Source: Brevibacterium album DSM 18261
GTDB lineage: Bacteria > Actinomycetota > Actinomycetes > Actinomycetales > Brevibacteriaceae
Direction: 5' to 3'
Length of the DNA: 64,000 nt
NCBI RefSeq assembly: GCF_000426445.1
Contig: NZ_AUFJ01000010.1
Span: 1-64,000 of the forward strand
Shown here: one piece after another, positions 8,951 to 18,625 of the stretch
How positions within the stretch are numbered: position 1 is the stretch's first letter
Layout: every line of letters starts with the position of its first letter
The notes under the pieces: model-generated
Seen by the model: only the letters and a program-made list of their open reading frames with translations
What the model was told of the DNA's origin: nothing
Databases searched by the model: none
Made by a program: the position numbers and the translations under genes

Positions 8951-10483
8951 ATGGCGCAGACACCCGCCGCCCTCCCCACATCCGAACACTCCACCGCGAA
9001 CCCCGCCGGCCTCGACGCCGATGTCCTCGTCGTCGCCACCCGGACCGAGGGCGAGGGCGAGTCGCGGCGCGCTCGCATCGCCGCCCCCGCCCTCGCCGCC
9101 AAGGTGGTGAAGGCGCTCGAGGAGGCCGCCGCCGCCGTCGGCCACACGGGCAAGGCGACCTCCGCCGTCCGCGTGCCGGCGCCGAACGGGGTGAAGGCCC
9201 GGGCCGTCGTCCTCACGGGCCTGGGCGCCCTCGACGCCGAGGCCCTCGCAGCCGCCGAGCCCGAGACGCTCGAGGCCGTGCGCCGCGCCGCCGGTGCCGC
9301 TCTGGGCTCTCTCACCGGCCTCGGCTCCGCCGTCGCGGCCGTGCCCGGCGAGGGCGCGGACCTCGCCGAGGCCTGGACCGTCGGCGCCCTGCTGGGGGCC
9401 TACCGCTACACCGCCTACCTCTCGGAGGCCGAGGGCAGGGGCCCGGTGGCGCGCCTCGTCATCTCCGCCGGTCGCGAGGCCGCCGAGGCGTTCAGCCGCG
9501 GCGAGGTCATCGCCCGGGCCACCGCCGCCACCCGCGACCTGGTCAACCAGCCGCCCCGCGATCTCTTCCCCGCCTCCTTCGCCGAGGCCGTCTCCGCCCG
9601 CGCCGGGGAGCTGAAGAAGGCGAAGATCCGCGTCGAGGTGCTCGACGAGGCGCAGCTCGCGGCCAAGGGCTTCGGCGGGCACACGGGCGTGGGCCAGGGC
9701 TCGCCGCGCGGCCCCCGCCTCGTGAAGCTCAGCTACGCCCCGCGGAAGGCCGGCCGGCACCTCGCGCTCGTGGGCAAGGGCATCACCTTCGACTCCGGCG
9801 GCCTCTCGCTCAAGCCCGCCGCGAGCATGGAGGAGATGAAGTCCGACATGGCCGGCGCCGCAGCGGCCGCGCACGCGCTCTTCGCGATCGCCGAGCTGGG
9901 TCTGCCCCTGAAGGTGACCGCCTGGCTCGCGCTCGCGGAGAACATGCCCTCGGGCACCGCGCAGCGTCCCTCCGACGTCATCACGATCTACGGCGGGAAG
10001 ACCGTCGAGGTGACGAACACCGATGCGGAGGGCCGCCTGGTCCTCGCGGACGCACTCGTCGCCGCGCAGGAGGAGAAGCCGGACCTCGTCGTCGACATCG
10101 CGACCCTCACGGGCGCCCAGATCGTCGCGCTCGGCAACCGGACCTCCGGGGTCATGGGCACGGAGTCGGCCCGCAACACCGTCGTCCTCGCCTCCGAGGC
10201 CTCGGGCGAGCAGATCTGGCCCATGCCGATCCCGGAGGAGCTCATCCGCTCCTTCGACTCGAACACGGCCGATCTCAAGAACGCCGGCGGCCGCGCCGGG
10301 GGCATGCTCGCCGCCGGCGCCTTCCTCCGGGAATTCGTCGAGGAGGGGATCGACTGGGCACACCTCGACATCGCCGGCCCGTCCTTCAACTCGGAGTCCG
10401 CGCACGGCTACACCGGCAAGGGCGGCACCGGAGTGCCGGTCCGCACGCTCGTCGAGGTCGCCGCGCTGCTCGCGGAGTCCTGA
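8951..10483 (+). CDS. pepA: Leucyl aminopeptidase (M17)
   Basis: This 510-residue cytosolic metallopeptidase removes N-terminal residues from peptides. The M17 catalytic domain carries the two-metal ligands and catalytic residues: Lys276 and Asp281 in GKGITFDSGGLSLKP, Asp299, and Asp358/Glu360 with catalytic Arg362 in NTDAEGRL. The N-terminal 160 residues form the non-catalytic macro-like domain. The ATG at 8951 has GGAAGGAAG just upstream; the open frame before it is not coding. A candidate -10 TAGGAT lies at 8892-8897. Divergent from pyrD. Confidence 0.95.
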   Translation: MAQTPAALPTSEHSTANPAGLDADVLVVATRTEGEGESRRARIAAPALAAKVVKALEEAAAAVGHTGKATSAVRVPAPNGVKARAVVLTGLGALDAEALAAAEPETLEAVRRAAGAALGSLTGLGSAVAAVPGEGADLAEAWTVGALLGAYRYTAYLSEAEGRGPVARLVISAGREAAEAFSRGEVIARATAATRDLVNQPPRDLFPASFAEAVSARAGELKKAKIRVEVLDEAQLAAKGFGGHTGVGQGSPRGPRLVKLSYAPRKAGRHLALVGKGITFDSGGLSLKPAASMEEMKSDMAGAAAAAHALFAIAELGLPLKVTAWLALAENMPSGTAQRPSDVITIYGGKTVEVTNTDAEGRLVLADALVAAQEEKPDLVVDIATLTGAQIVALGNRTSGVMGTESARNTVVLASEASGEQIWPMPIPEELIRSFDSNTADLKNAGGRAGGMLAAGAFLREFVEEGIDWAHLDIAGPSFNSESAHGYTGKGGTGVPVRTLVEVAALLAES

Positions 10484-10634
10484 GCCCGCGCCCGCGAACC
10501 GGAGGCCGGAGCCCGTGACAGTCATCACCGCACTTTCGGCTTCCGGCGGGCGAAATCGCCTCCGTTTAGTGGAATGATGGTTGAGAGCGCCCTGGGAGGG
10601 GCCGAAACAATCATCGGGAATTGAGGAGTGATCC

Positions 10635-12026
10635 GTGACCGATTCGTCCAACTCGTATGATCTCGTCATCCTCGGAGGCGGGACGGCCGGGTACGCCGCC
10701 GCCTTCCGCGCCGCGACGCTGGGACTCAGCGTCGCGCTCATCGAGCGCGACAAGGTGGGCGGGACCTGCCTGCACCGCGGCTGCGTCCCCACCAAGGCGC
10801 TGCTGCACGCGGCCGAGGTCGCGGACACCACCCGGGAGGCCGGCCAGTTCGGCATCCGCGCGGAGTTCCAGGGCATCGACATCGAGCAGGTGCTCGCCTA
10901 CAAGGACGATGTCATCTCGAAGAATTACAAGGGTCTCCAGGGCCTCATCAAGGTCCGCGGGATCGACTACATCTCCGGTGAGGGCACGCTGGTCTCGCAG
11001 GACACCGTGCAGGTGTCCAACGACGAGGGCGGGGTCACCGTCACGGGGAAGAACATCGTGCTGGCGACCGGGTCCGAGCCGAAGACGATCGGCCTCGACA
11101 TCACCGGCCGCGTGCTCACCTCGACCGAGGCGCTGAATCTCAAGGACACCCCGAAGTCCGCAGTGGTGCTCGGCGGCGGCGTGATCGGCGTGGAGTTCGC
11201 GAGCGTCTGGGCCTCGTTCGGCGCGGACGTCACGATCGTCGAGGGCCTGCCCCACCTCGTGGCGAACGAGGACGAGGCGATCTCGAAGAACCTCGAGCGC
11301 GCCTTCAAGAAGCGCAAGATCAAGTTCAAGCTGAACTCGATGTTCAAGAGCGTCACGCAGGACGACTCCGGTGTGCACGTCACGCTCGAGGACGGCAGCA
11401 CCATCGACGCCGAGTACCTGCTCGTCGCTGTGGGCCGCGGCCCGGTCACCGCCGGGTTCGGCTACGAAGAGCAGGGGCTGACGCTGGACCGCGGCTTCGT
11501 CATCGTCAACGAGCGCCAGCACACCGGTGTGGGCAGCATCTATGCGATCGGCGACATCACGCCGGGCCTGCAGCTGGCCCACCGCTCCTTCGCCCACGGC
11601 ATCTTCGTGGCCGAGGAGATCGCGGGCCTGAACCCGGCTCCCCTCGTGGAGTCCGGCGTCCCCCGCGTCACCTACTGCGAGCCGGAGATCTTCTCGGTGG
11701 GCCTCACCGAGAAGCAGGCCCGGGAACAGTACGGCGACGACGCCGTCGAGACCGTCGACTACAACCTCGCGGGCAACGGCAAGTCCGTCATCCTCAAGAC
11801 CGGCGGCATCATCAAGGCCGTCCGGGAGAAGGACGGACCGGTGCTCGGTCTGCACGGGATCGGCGGGCGCATGAGCGAGCAGGCCGGTGAGGCCCAGCTC
11901 ATCGTCAACTGGGAGGCGCTGCCCGAAGAGGTCGCCCAGCTCATCCACGCCCATCCCACCCAGAACGAGGCGATCGGCGAGACCTTCCTCGCCCTCACCG
12001 GCAAGCCGCTCCACGCGCACAACTGA
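10635..12026 (+). CDS. lpdA: Dihydrolipoyl dehydrogenase (E3)
   Basis: This 463-residue FAD disulfide oxidoreductase reoxidises dihydrolipoamide of 2-oxoacid dehydrogenase complexes using NAD+. It has an N-terminal FAD motif (GGGTAGY), the redox pair Cys45/Cys50 in GGTCLHRGC, a central NAD motif ([13 protein letters not shown]) and the C-terminal catalytic pair in HAHPTQNEA. The GTG start at 10635 has GAGGAG upstream. It is 20 bases upstream of sucB and almost certainly co-transcribed, so E3 and E2 are made together. Confidence 0.95.
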   Translation: MTDSSNSYDLVILGGGTAGYAAAFRAATLGLSVALIERDKVGGTCLHRGCVPTKALLHAAEVADTTREAGQFGIRAEFQGIDIEQVLAYKDDVISKNYKGLQGLIKVRGIDYISGEGTLVSQDTVQVSNDEGGVTVTGKNIVLATGSEPKTIGLDITGRVLTSTEALNLKDTPKSAVVLGGGVIGVEFASVWASFGADVTIVEGLPHLVANEDEAISKNLERAFKKRKIKFKLNSMFKSVTQDDSGVHVTLEDGSTIDAEYLLVAVGRGPVTAGFGYEEQGLTLDRGFVIVNERQHTGVGSIYAIGDITPGLQLAHRSFAHGIFVAEEIAGLNPAPLVESGVPRVTYCEPEIFSVGLTEKQAREQYGDDAVETVDYNLAGNGKSVILKTGGIIKAVREKDGPVLGLHGIGGRMSEQAGEAQLIVNWEALPEEVAQLIHAHPTQNEAIGETFLALTGKPLHAHN

Positions 12027-12046
12027 GTCCCAAGGAGTCGTTCACG

Positions 12047-13825
12047 ATGTCGAACACAGTCAATATGCCCGCGCTGGGCGAGTCCGTCACGGAAGGCACT
12101 GTGACGCGCTGGCTCAAGGAGGTCGGCGAGACCGTCGAGGTCGACGAGCCGCTGCTCGAAGTCTCGACCGACAAGGTCGACACCGAGATCCCCTCCCCCT
12201 ACGCCGGCACGGTCGAGAAGCACCTCGCGGAGGAGGACGACGAGGTCGAGGTCGGCGCTCCGCTGGCCGTGATCGGCGACGGCTCCGGCTCGGGTGAGTC
12301 GTCCGCTCCCGCCGAGGAGGCTCCGTCCGAGGAGGCCCCGGCTGAGGAGGAGCCCGCTGAAGAGGCTCCTGCCGAGGAGGAAGCGCCCGCGCAGGAGGAG
12401 ACCGCCTCTGCGGCCGAGCCGGCCGCGGCTCCGGACGCCGGCTCCGGCGAGGGCACCGAGGTCACGATGCCCGCCCTGGGCGAATCGGTCACCGAGGGCA
12501 CCGTCACCCGCTGGCTCAAGGCCGTCGGCGAGACCGTCGAGGTCGACGAGCCGCTGCTCGAGGTCTCGACCGACAAGGTCGACACCGAGGTCCCCTCCCC
12601 CGTCGCCGGAGCGGTCGTCAAGCTCTTCGCGGACGAGGACGACGAGGTCGAGGTCGGTGCACCGCTCGCGCTCATCGGCTCCGGCGAGGCCTCGGCGTCT
12701 GCCGCTGAGCCGTCTGCCGCCCCGGCACCCGCGGAGGAGGCGCCGGCGGAAGAGGCACCTGCGGAGGAAGAGGCTCCCGCCGAGGAGCCGGCTCCCGCTG
12801 CCGAACAGCAGGAGGCACCCGCGGAGGAGGCGCACGCACCCGCTCCGGCTCCGGCGGCCGAGGCCTCCGGCGAGTCGATCGCCTCGAGCGTCTCCGGGGC
12901 CAACCCGGCCTATGTCACCCCGCTGGTCCGGAAGCTCGCGAAGCAGAAGGGCGTGGACCTGTCCGCGCTCACCGGCACCGGCGTGGGCGGACGCATCCGC
13001 AAGCAGGACGTCCTCGACGCCGCCTCCGCCGCTCCCGCGGCAGCGGCTCCGGCCTCGGACCGCGCGCCCCATGTCGTCGAGCTGTCCGAGGAAGCCAAGG
13101 CTCTGCGCGGCACCACGCAGAAGACCTCCCGGATCCGCCAGACGATCGCCAAGCGCATGCGCGAGTCGCTGCAGAACACCTCGCAGCTCACGCAGGTCGC
13201 CGAGGTCGACGTCACGGAGGTCGCGAAGCTCCGGAAGGCGACGAAGGACGCCTTCCAGGCCAAGCACGGCGTCAAGCTCACGTACCTGCCGTTCTTCATC
13301 AAGGCGGTGGTCGAGGCCCTGCAGATCCACCCGCAGGTCAACGCGCAGATCTCCGCCGACGGCAAGGAGATCGAGCACTTCGACCACGAGCACGTCGGCA
13401 TCGCGGTGGACACGCCACGCGGTCTCATCGTGCCCGTCATCAAGGACGCGGGCTCGCTCTCGGTCGCGGGCCTCGCGAAGGCGATCGTCGACCTGGCCGA
13501 GCGCACCCGCGACAACAAGGTCAGGCCCGACGAGCTCTCCGGCGGCACCTTCTCGGTGACCAACCTGGGCAGCTTCGGGGCGATCATGGACACGCCGATC
13601 ATCAACTACCCGCAGTCCGGCATCCTGGGCGTGGGGTCGATCGTGCGGCGTCCGGTCGTGCGCACGCTGAGCGACGGGGACGAGGCCATCGTCATCCGGG
13701 ACATCGTCGAGCTGCCGCTCACCTACAACCACGAGCTGGTCGACGGCGCGGACGCGGGCCGCTTCCTCACCACGGTGCGCGAACGCCTCCAGGAGGCGAA
13801 CTTCCTCGCCGATCTGGAGCTCTGA
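12047..13825 (+). CDS. sucB: 2-oxoglutarate dehydrogenase E2, dihydrolipoamide succinyltransferase
   Basis: This 592-residue E2 core transfers acyl groups to CoA on lipoyl arms. It has two N-terminal lipoyl domains with modified lysines Lys43 and Lys177 (each in STDKVDTE), joined by Ala/Pro/Glu-rich swinging linkers (about 80-138 and 215-285). An E3/E1-binding domain (about 288-325, [18 protein letters not shown]) and the catalytic domain with His562 and Asp566 (NHELVDG) follow. In actinomycetes this protein often serves both pyruvate and 2-oxoglutarate dehydrogenase complexes. lpdA lies just upstream and lipoate synthesis genes follow 1.5 kb downstream. Confidence 0.93.
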   Translation: MSNTVNMPALGESVTEGTVTRWLKEVGETVEVDEPLLEVSTDKVDTEIPSPYAGTVEKHLAEEDDEVEVGAPLAVIGDGSGSGESSAPAEEAPSEEAPAEEEPAEEAPAEEEAPAQEETASAAEPAAAPDAGSGEGTEVTMPALGESVTEGTVTRWLKAVGETVEVDEPLLEVSTDKVDTEVPSPVAGAVVKLFADEDDEVEVGAPLALIGSGEASASAAEPSAAPAPAEEAPAEEAPAEEEAPAEEPAPAAEQQEAPAEEAHAPAPAPAAEASGESIASSVSGANPAYVTPLVRKLAKQKGVDLSALTGTGVGGRIRKQDVLDAASAAPAAAAPASDRAPHVVELSEEAKALRGTTQKTSRIRQTIAKRMRESLQNTSQLTQVAEVDVTEVAKLRKATKDAFQAKHGVKLTYLPFFIKAVVEALQIHPQVNAQISADGKEIEHFDHEHVGIAVDTPRGLIVPVIKDAGSLSVAGLAKAIVDLAERTRDNKVRPDELSGGTFSVTNLGSFGAIMDTPIINYPQSGILGVGSIVRRPVVRTLSDGDEAIVIRDIVELPLTYNHELVDGADAGRFLTTVRERLQEANFLADLEL

Positions 13826-13863
13826 GCGCCACACAGCTGCGCTGACACGCTCTGCGCTGAGTT

Positions 13864-13909
13864 GCACGAGGGGCGGGAGCCGATGCACATCGGCTCCCGC
13901 CCCTCGTGC
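13864..13909. terminator. Bidirectional terminator between sucB and the unknown gene
   Basis: Perfect 22-bp arms (13864-13885 and 13888-13909) with a 2-base loop. It serves two convergent genes, sucB on plus and the 13920 gene on minus. Confidence 0.88.
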
Positions 13910-13919
13910 GTGCGCAGGC

Positions 13920-15218
13920 TCAGCCGTGCACGCTGTGCACCTGCCATCCCACCTCCCCCTCGCGCAGCTCGATCGTGATCTCCGACCAGTCCCCATCGCC
14001 TGCGCGCATGCGCGCTCGCAGCACGGCGGCGCCCGGCTCGGAGTCGTCGAGGATCCGGATGTCGTCGACCGCGAGCTCCCCGCAGTCCGGGCAGGGCAGC
14101 GGCGCGGCGTCAACATCCGCCTGAGCCGCGGGCGAGCCCGGCACCGTGAGTGCCATGAGCGCTTCGCGGTCCCCCGCTGCGACCGCCGCACTCCGCTCCC
14201 GGGTGAGGGCTGCGAAGGCGGCTGCGGGGTCAGCGCCGGATGCTGTATCGCCCTCTGCCGATGAGGCCGCGTGCGGGACCGCGGTCGTCTGCCCCGGGCC
14301 CTCCGTCCTGCTCGTCTCCCCGCGCATGCCCGGGGCGAGGAGCCATGCGCCGGCGAGCAGGACGGCGGCACTCGCACCGACCGCTCCGACGGCCCGCAGG
14401 CGCCCGGACGGGAGGCTGCGCGCAGGAGGTCCGGAGCGGCTGCGGGTCCGCGCGTCCTTGCGCGTGCTGCGGTGCCCGCCCTCGCCCGCTCGCGCGCCTC
14501 GGAGGTGGCTGACGATCTGCCCGTCGAGCACTCCCGTCGGCGCGTCCTCGGCCGCGACGCCCGCCTCGGCGGGGAGGAAGCCGCGCTCACGCTGCGGTTC
14601 CAGCTCCCGCACGCGGCGGAGCACCGTGCGGAGGCCTGCGGCAGGGGTGCCGGCGAGCAGGTGCTCCGTCAGGCGCCGGACCGCGGCCGGAGCGGCCGGA
14701 GCGGTCTCCGCCAGCGGGCGGCCGATCCACGGACCGCCCGTGAGCGCGGCGTGGAGGATCTCACCGCAGGCCGCGGAATCCGTCGTCTCCGCCTCGGCGC
14801 GCAGCCGGCCCGGCACCACCGCGATGCGGCCGCTCTCCGTGAGTGCGAGGGCCCCGGAGGTCATCCTCGTCCACCCTGCGGGCGTCCGGGGTGCCGCGAG
14901 CACCGCCTCGACCGCCTCCTCGAGCACGCCGAGGGCCTGGGCCGCCGGCAGTCCGCCGTGGGCGCGCAGCGCGTGCGTGAGGAGGCCGCCTCGACACCGC
15001 GGCACGAGGAGGCCGGGGCCGGATGCGGCCGTCATGCGCCGGACACCGGTCCAGACCGCGGCCTCGGCGGCGAGCACTGGGCCCGCATGGCCGCCGCCGA
15101 TCCGCACGAACCACCGGCTCTCACCCTCCCGGCTCACGCGCAGCAGACCGGGCTCGAGCTCTGCCTCCACCACCCACCCGGACTCCGTCTCGCCTTCGGC
15201 GCTCTCGTCCGCAGTCAT
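13920..15218 (-). CDS. Membrane-anchored protein of unknown function
   Basis: This 432-residue protein is not assigned to a family. Three parts are visible: a cytosolic Ala/Arg/Glu-rich part (about 1-255), a single membrane helix (about 277-297, VGAVGASAAVLLAGAWLLAP), and an outside domain ending in a mixed alpha/beta stretch with CPDCG and WSEITIELREGEVGWQVHSV, which resembles NTF2-like folds. The cytosolic part (RVSREGESRWFVRIGG, TSGALALTESGRIAVVP) is loosely like a degenerate protein-kinase-type domain without catalytic HRD/DFG motifs; this is a guess. ATG at 15218 follows a G-rich run; ATG at 15254 is the alternative but falls inside a palindrome. Sits between sucB and lipB. Confidence 0.6.
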   Translation of the reverse strand: MTADESAEGETESGWVVEAELEPGLLRVSREGESRWFVRIGGGHAGPVLAAEAAVWTGVRRMTAASGPGLLVPRCRGGLLTHALRAHGGLPAAQALGVLEEAVEAVLAAPRTPAGWTRMTSGALALTESGRIAVVPGRLRAEAETTDSAACGEILHAALTGGPWIGRPLAETAPAAPAAVRRLTEHLLAGTPAAGLRTVLRRVRELEPQRERGFLPAEAGVAAEDAPTGVLDGQIVSHLRGARAGEGGHRSTRKDARTRSRSGPPARSLPSGRLRAVGAVGASAAVLLAGAWLLAPGMRGETSRTEGPGQTTAVPHAASSAEGDTASGADPAAAFAALTRERSAAVAAGDREALMALTVPGSPAAQADVDAAPLPCPDCGELAVDDIRILDDSEPGAAVLRARMRAGDGDWSEITIELREGEVGWQVHSVHG

Positions 15219-15237
15219 CTTCCCCCCCCCGCCGTTC

Positions 15238-15277
15238 GTGACACTCGATGACATCGACTGGTGTCACTCAATTGTAT
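15238..15277. promoter_or_regulatory. Palindrome and AT-rich promoter for the unknown membrane gene
   Basis: GTGACAC (15238-15244) and GTGTCAC (15261-15267) form 7-bp inverted arms 16 bases apart. Minus-strand TACAAT (15276-15271) next to them is a good -10, which puts the predicted RNA start inside the palindrome. This looks like an operator. Confidence 0.5.
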
Positions 15278-15367
15278 TTGATGATGATTGATATGCTTTG
15301 ATGAGCATCTCATGGAGAGGAGGATCACACAAGGGCCCGCGCGCGGGAAGTCTCCCCCGCGCGCACG

Positions 15368-15380
15368 TACAGTGGTCGTC
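15368..15380 (+). promoter_or_regulatory. Leaderless promoter of lipB
   Basis: TACAGT (15368-15373) ends 7 bases before ATG at 15381. This decides the lipB start against the upstream in-frame codons. Confidence 0.55.
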
Positions 15381-16019
15381 ATGGGATTCGCTGTGAAGAG
15401 CCTCGGCCTCGATCCGGATCTGGTCGACTACCGCCGGGCATGGGAGCTTCAGACGAAGCTGCACGACGAGGTGGTCGCGGGTGAGCGCGATTCCACCCTG
15501 CTGGTGCTCGAGCACGAGGACGTGTACACGGCCGGGAAGCGGACGGAGGACCACGAGCGTCCCATCGACGGGACGCCGGTCATCGACGTCGACCGGGGAG
15601 GCAAGATCACCTGGCACGGGCGCGGTCAGCTCGTCTGCTATCTGATCTACCGCCTCAACGACCCCAAGGACGTGCGCCTCTTCGTCAGCCAGATCGAGGA
15701 CGCGATCATCGCACTCGCCGCCGACCTCGGACTCGAGGCGAGGACGGTCGAGGGCCGGGCCGGCGTGTGGCTGCCGGCCGCCGGAGGGCGTCCGGAGCGC
15801 AAGCTCGGCGCCATCGGCATCCGCATCCACGACGGCGTGACGATGCACGGGCTCGCCCTCAACTGCTCCAACGCCTCCGCCGGCTTCGACAGCATCGTCC
15901 CGTGCGGCATCGCAGACGCCGGCGTCACCTCGCTCAGCGAGGAGCTGGGACGCACCGTGACCCCCGCCGATGTCGCCGACCGCATGACGGAGCTGCTGCA
16001 GGCGCACATCACCGCCTGA
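15381..16019 (+). CDS. lipB: Lipoyl(octanoyl) transferase
   Basis: This 212-residue enzyme moves octanoate from acyl carrier protein to lipoyl domains, the first step of lipoate assembly on sucB-type proteins. Motifs are [16 protein letters not shown], the catalytic lysine in [20 protein letters not shown] and the catalytic cysteine in IVPCGI. The frame is open from 15288, but [17 protein letters not shown] at 15381 matches family starts and the -10 position. lipA follows after 58 bases. Confidence 0.94.
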   Translation: MGFAVKSLGLDPDLVDYRRAWELQTKLHDEVVAGERDSTLLVLEHEDVYTAGKRTEDHERPIDGTPVIDVDRGGKITWHGRGQLVCYLIYRLNDPKDVRLFVSQIEDAIIALAADLGLEARTVEGRAGVWLPAAGGRPERKLGAIGIRIHDGVTMHGLALNCSNASAGFDSIVPCGIADAGVTSLSEELGRTVTPADVADRMTELLQAHITA

Positions 16020-16077
16020 GCCGGCGCGCCCGGCACGCGCACACCTGAGAACGACTCCGAGTGAAGGGACGACCCCC

Positions 16078-17118
16078 ATGACGCTGGCCCCCGAGGGACG
16101 CAAGCTCCTCCGCATCGAGGCGCGCAACGCGCAGACCCCCATCGAGCAGAAGCCTGCCTGGATCAAGGCGAAGGCCAACATCGGCCCGGAGTTCACCGAG
16201 CTCAAGTCCCTCGTCCGCGGGGCCGGCCTGCACACGGTGTGCGAGGAGGCCGGCTGCCCCAACATCTTCGAGTGCTGGGAGGACCGGGAGGCCACCTTCC
16301 TCATCGGCGGCGAGCAGTGCACGCGGCGCTGCGACTTCTGTCAGATCGACACCGGCAAGCCCGCGGACTTCGACGCCGATGAGCCGCGCCGCGTCGCCGA
16401 CTCCGTGCGGCAGATGGGACTGCGCTATTCGACGATCACCGGCGTGGCCCGCGACGATCTGCCCGACGGCGGTGCCTGGCTCTACGCCGAGACCGTCCGG
16501 CGCATCCACGAGCTCGAGTACGAGGACGGCACCGGCACCGGCGTGGAGCTGCTGATCCCGGACTTCGACTCCGATGACGCGCAGCTTGCCGAGGTCTTCT
16601 CCTCGCGTCCCGAGGTCCTCGCGCACAACGTTGAGACGGTGCCCCGCATCTTCCGGCGCATCCGTCCGGGCTTCCGCTACGAGCGCTCGCTCTCCGTCCT
16701 CACGAAGGCCCGTGACGCAGGCCTCGTGACGAAGTCGAACCTCATCCTCGGAATGGGCGAGACCGATGAGGAGGTCGTGGAGGCGATGCGCGACCTGCAC
16801 GAGGCGGGCACGGACATCCTCACCATCACGCAGTACATGCGCCCCTCCGAGCGGCACCACCCCATCGACCGCTGGGTCCGCCCGCAGACCTTCGTGGAGC
16901 TGCGGGACGAGGCCGAGCGGATCGGGTTCCTGGGCGTGATGTCCGGCCCGCTCGTCCGCTCCTCCTACCGTGCGGGCAAGCTCTGGGCGCAGGCCATGCG
17001 CCGGCGCGGGATCGAGATCCCGGCGCATCTGAGCCACCTCGACCGGGACGTCCCCGCCCGCCAGGAGGCTCAGGCGGTGGTGGACGCATTCGGCAAGGGC
17101 CAGGAGGTACAATACTGA
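16078..17118 (+). CDS. lipA: Lipoyl synthase (radical SAM)
   Basis: This 346-residue enzyme inserts two sulfurs into protein-bound octanoate. The auxiliary cluster cysteines are Cys55, Cys60 and Cys66 ([12 protein letters not shown]), and the radical-SAM cluster is Cys81, Cys85 and Cys88 (CTRRCDFC). A long N-terminal extension and a C-terminal RSSYRAG motif (the serine that caps the auxiliary cluster) are also present. An AAGGGACG ribosome site precedes ATG. Operon lipB-lipA-DUF4191. Confidence 0.96.
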   Translation: MTLAPEGRKLLRIEARNAQTPIEQKPAWIKAKANIGPEFTELKSLVRGAGLHTVCEEAGCPNIFECWEDREATFLIGGEQCTRRCDFCQIDTGKPADFDADEPRRVADSVRQMGLRYSTITGVARDDLPDGGAWLYAETVRRIHELEYEDGTGTGVELLIPDFDSDDAQLAEVFSSRPEVLAHNVETVPRIFRRIRPGFRYERSLSVLTKARDAGLVTKSNLILGMGETDEEVVEAMRDLHEAGTDILTITQYMRPSERHHPIDRWVRPQTFVELRDEAERIGFLGVMSGPLVRSSYRAGKLWAQAMRRRGIEIPAHLSHLDRDVPARQEAQAVVDAFGKGQEVQY

Positions 17119-17181
17119 GTCGACCCGGTGTCCGCAGGGAGCCGGCGACCATCCACCGCACACCCGCATCGAAGCGAGAGC

Positions 17182-17940
17182 ATGTCCACGAGCAGCGAGT
17201 CTGAGAAGAAGGGCCTCTTCGGCCGCAGGAAGAAGCAGCGCGATCCGGCGAACCCGGGCCGCATTGCGCAGATGCGCCAGGTGGTGAGGCTGGCGCGCCG
17301 GCACAACCCCGCCTCGATGTGGCTGGTGGCCGCCGCGCTGGTGGGCCTGGCCGGCCTCGGCGTCCTCGCCGGGTTCCTGTTCTCCGGCTCCGTCCTCACC
17401 ATCATCCTGTGGGGTCTGACCGGCCTGCTGCTGGGCGCGGTTCTGGCGATGTTCCTGCTGGGCCGCTTCGCGGAGGCCGCGGCCTTCGACCAGATGCGGG
17501 GCCAGCCCGGTGCCATCGGCGCCGTGCTCAACACCGCGCGCCGCGGCTGGCTCATGGACGAGCAGCCCATCGCCTTCGATCCGCGCACGCAGGAGATGGT
17601 CTTCCGCACCACGGGCCGCGGCGGCGTGGTCCTGGTGGGCGAGGGCGCGAGCCGCAAGAAGATCGAGCGGCTGCTCGACAAGGAGCAGAAGCGCCATGCC
17701 CAGATCGTCAAGGGCGTGCCGATCCACACCTTCCAGGGCGGCGAGGGCGAGGGGCAGCTCGCGATGGAGCAGGTCACGCGCACGCTCTACAAGCTGCCGC
17801 GCAGGCTCAACAAGGCGGAGATCCTCGCCGTCCGGAACCGCCTCGCGAGCATCGGCACGATGGCCTCGCGCCCGCCGGTGCCCAAGGGCGTCGATCCGAA
17901 CAACGTCCGCCCGGACCGACGCTCGCTCCGCGGGCGCTGA
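17182..17940 (+). CDS. DUF4191 membrane protein
   Basis: This 252-residue actinobacterial protein of unknown role is constantly found after lipA. It has a basic N-terminus (EKKGLFGRRKKQ) and two membrane helices (about 50-70 and 73-95). A long cytosolic domain follows, with AVLNTARRGWLMDEQPIAFDPR (residues 120-141), VLVGEGASRKKIERLL and a basic end. ATG at 17182 is preceded by AAGCGAGAG; an upstream in-frame codon at 17128 is not supported. 64 bases after lipA and followed by a strong terminator, so it probably ends the lipB operon. Confidence 0.85.
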   Translation: MSTSSESEKKGLFGRRKKQRDPANPGRIAQMRQVVRLARRHNPASMWLVAAALVGLAGLGVLAGFLFSGSVLTIILWGLTGLLLGAVLAMFLLGRFAEAAAFDQMRGQPGAIGAVLNTARRGWLMDEQPIAFDPRTQEMVFRTTGRGGVVLVGEGASRKKIERLLDKEQKRHAQIVKGVPIHTFQGGEGEGQLAMEQVTRTLYKLPRRLNKAEILAVRNRLASIGTMASRPPVPKGVDPNNVRPDRRSLRGR

Positions 17941-17948
17941 GAAGACCG

Positions 17949-17984
17949 GAGAGCGCCCCGCCGGAGTTCCGGCGGGGCGCTCTC
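17949..17984 (+). terminator. Terminator of the lipB-lipA-DUF4191 operon
   Basis: Perfect 16-bp arms (17949-17964 and 17969-17984) with loop AGTT, 9 bases after the stop. Confidence 0.87.
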
Positions 17985-18022
17985 ATGCTCTCAGCCCGGC
18001 TCGGGACATGTCCCGGCCCGGC

Positions 18023-18505
18023 TCACCGCGTGCGGACCACCGCCGCGCCCGAGGCCCGATCGTGCAGGCCGCGCCCGTCCGGGTCCATGATGACGACGGG
18101 GACGACCAGGCACACGAGCAGCGTGCGCACGAATGCGCGCAGCAGTCCGACCGGCCCCGTGGAGGCCAGTGTGCGGCGCGTGGCGAGATCGACGACGCCG
18201 ATGCCCATGAGCAGGTGCCCCGGGGTGCGGCCCAGCAGCCAGACGCAGACGAGGTACAGCAGTGCGAAGCCGGACTGGATCGCGATGTTCTGGGGAATGG
18301 GATCGGCATCCATGGTGAGCCGGACGGCGAGGACCACGAGCCCCCAGTCGACGACGATGCCGGCGGCCCGCCGCAGCAGTGAGGCCGCCGACCCCGTGCC
18401 GGACTGCGGGAAGCCCAGGCGGCGGCCCGGCCAGTAGTCCTCCGGCACAGACGGACCGGTCAGCCATTCCGCGCGCCGCGACGCGCTCTCCCCTCGTTCG
18501 ACCAT
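18023..18505 (-). CDS. RDD-family membrane protein
   Basis: This 160-residue RDD protein has three membrane segments (about 50-65, 75-95 and 122-142). It carries the typical spread arginine/aspartate residues: LLRRAAGIVVDWGLV, GRTPGHLLMGIGVVDL and DPDGRGLHDRASG. The function of small RDD proteins is unsettled; ion or solute exchange has been proposed for some. The ATG at 18505 is favoured over the longer frame because TAGCCT (18518-18513) ends 7 bases before it. The gene is divergent from glnA1, as in other actinomycetes. Confidence 0.85.
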   Translation of the reverse strand: MVERGESASRRAEWLTGPSVPEDYWPGRRLGFPQSGTGSAASLLRRAAGIVVDWGLVVLAVRLTMDADPIPQNIAIQSGFALLYLVCVWLLGRTPGHLLMGIGVVDLATRRTLASTGPVGLLRAFVRTLLVCLVVPVVIMDPDGRGLHDRASGAAVVRTR

Positions 18506-18518
18506 GCCCACCAGGCTA
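18506..18518 (-). promoter_or_regulatory. Leaderless promoter of the RDD gene
   Basis: TAGCCT on the minus strand (18518-18513), 7-base gap to ATG at 18505. Confidence 0.5.
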
Positions 18519-18534
18519 GTCGATGGACCCCCGT

Positions 18535-18572
18535 GTAACACGCAGGAAACATCCGGGTCACGGCCGCGCAAC
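18535..18572 (+). promoter_or_regulatory. GlnR-type operator in front of glnA1
   Basis: GTAAC-6-GAAAC-6-GTCAC-6-GCAAC (18535, 18546, 18557, 18568), four 5-base boxes at exact 11-base steps. This is the actinobacterial GlnR pattern gTnAc-n6-GaAAc repeated twice. It ends 8 bases before the -10, so GlnR would act over the -35 region. Confidence 0.72.
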
Positions 18573-18580
18573 GGCCTCCC

Positions 18581-18588
18581 TATAGACT
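18581..18588 (+). promoter_or_regulatory. -10 element of glnA1
   Basis: TATAGACT holds TATAGA and TAGACT. The start codon is 38 bases further on, giving a short leader with AGGAG at 18614-18618. No TTGAC-like -35 is visible, which fits an activator-dependent promoter. Confidence 0.6.
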
Positions 18589-18625
18589 CGGGTCACGACC
18601 CACTCACGAGATCAGGAGCGTGCAC

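Noticed and set aside
8743..10518. Plus-strand open frame of 591 codons in another frame of pepA
   Set aside because: Almost wholly Arg/Gly/Pro; pepA in the neighbouring frame carries all M17 motifs.
12290..12850. Repeated Ala/Pro/Glu codons in sucB as a possible tandem-repeat locus
   Set aside because: Normal swinging linkers between lipoyl domains; the DNA units are too irregular for a tandem repeat.
11759..14590. Minus-strand open frame of 943 codons across lpdA and sucB
   Set aside because: Low-complexity Arg/Gly/Leu/Ser sequence opposite two clear genes; the repetition mirrors the Ala/Pro/Glu linkers of sucB.
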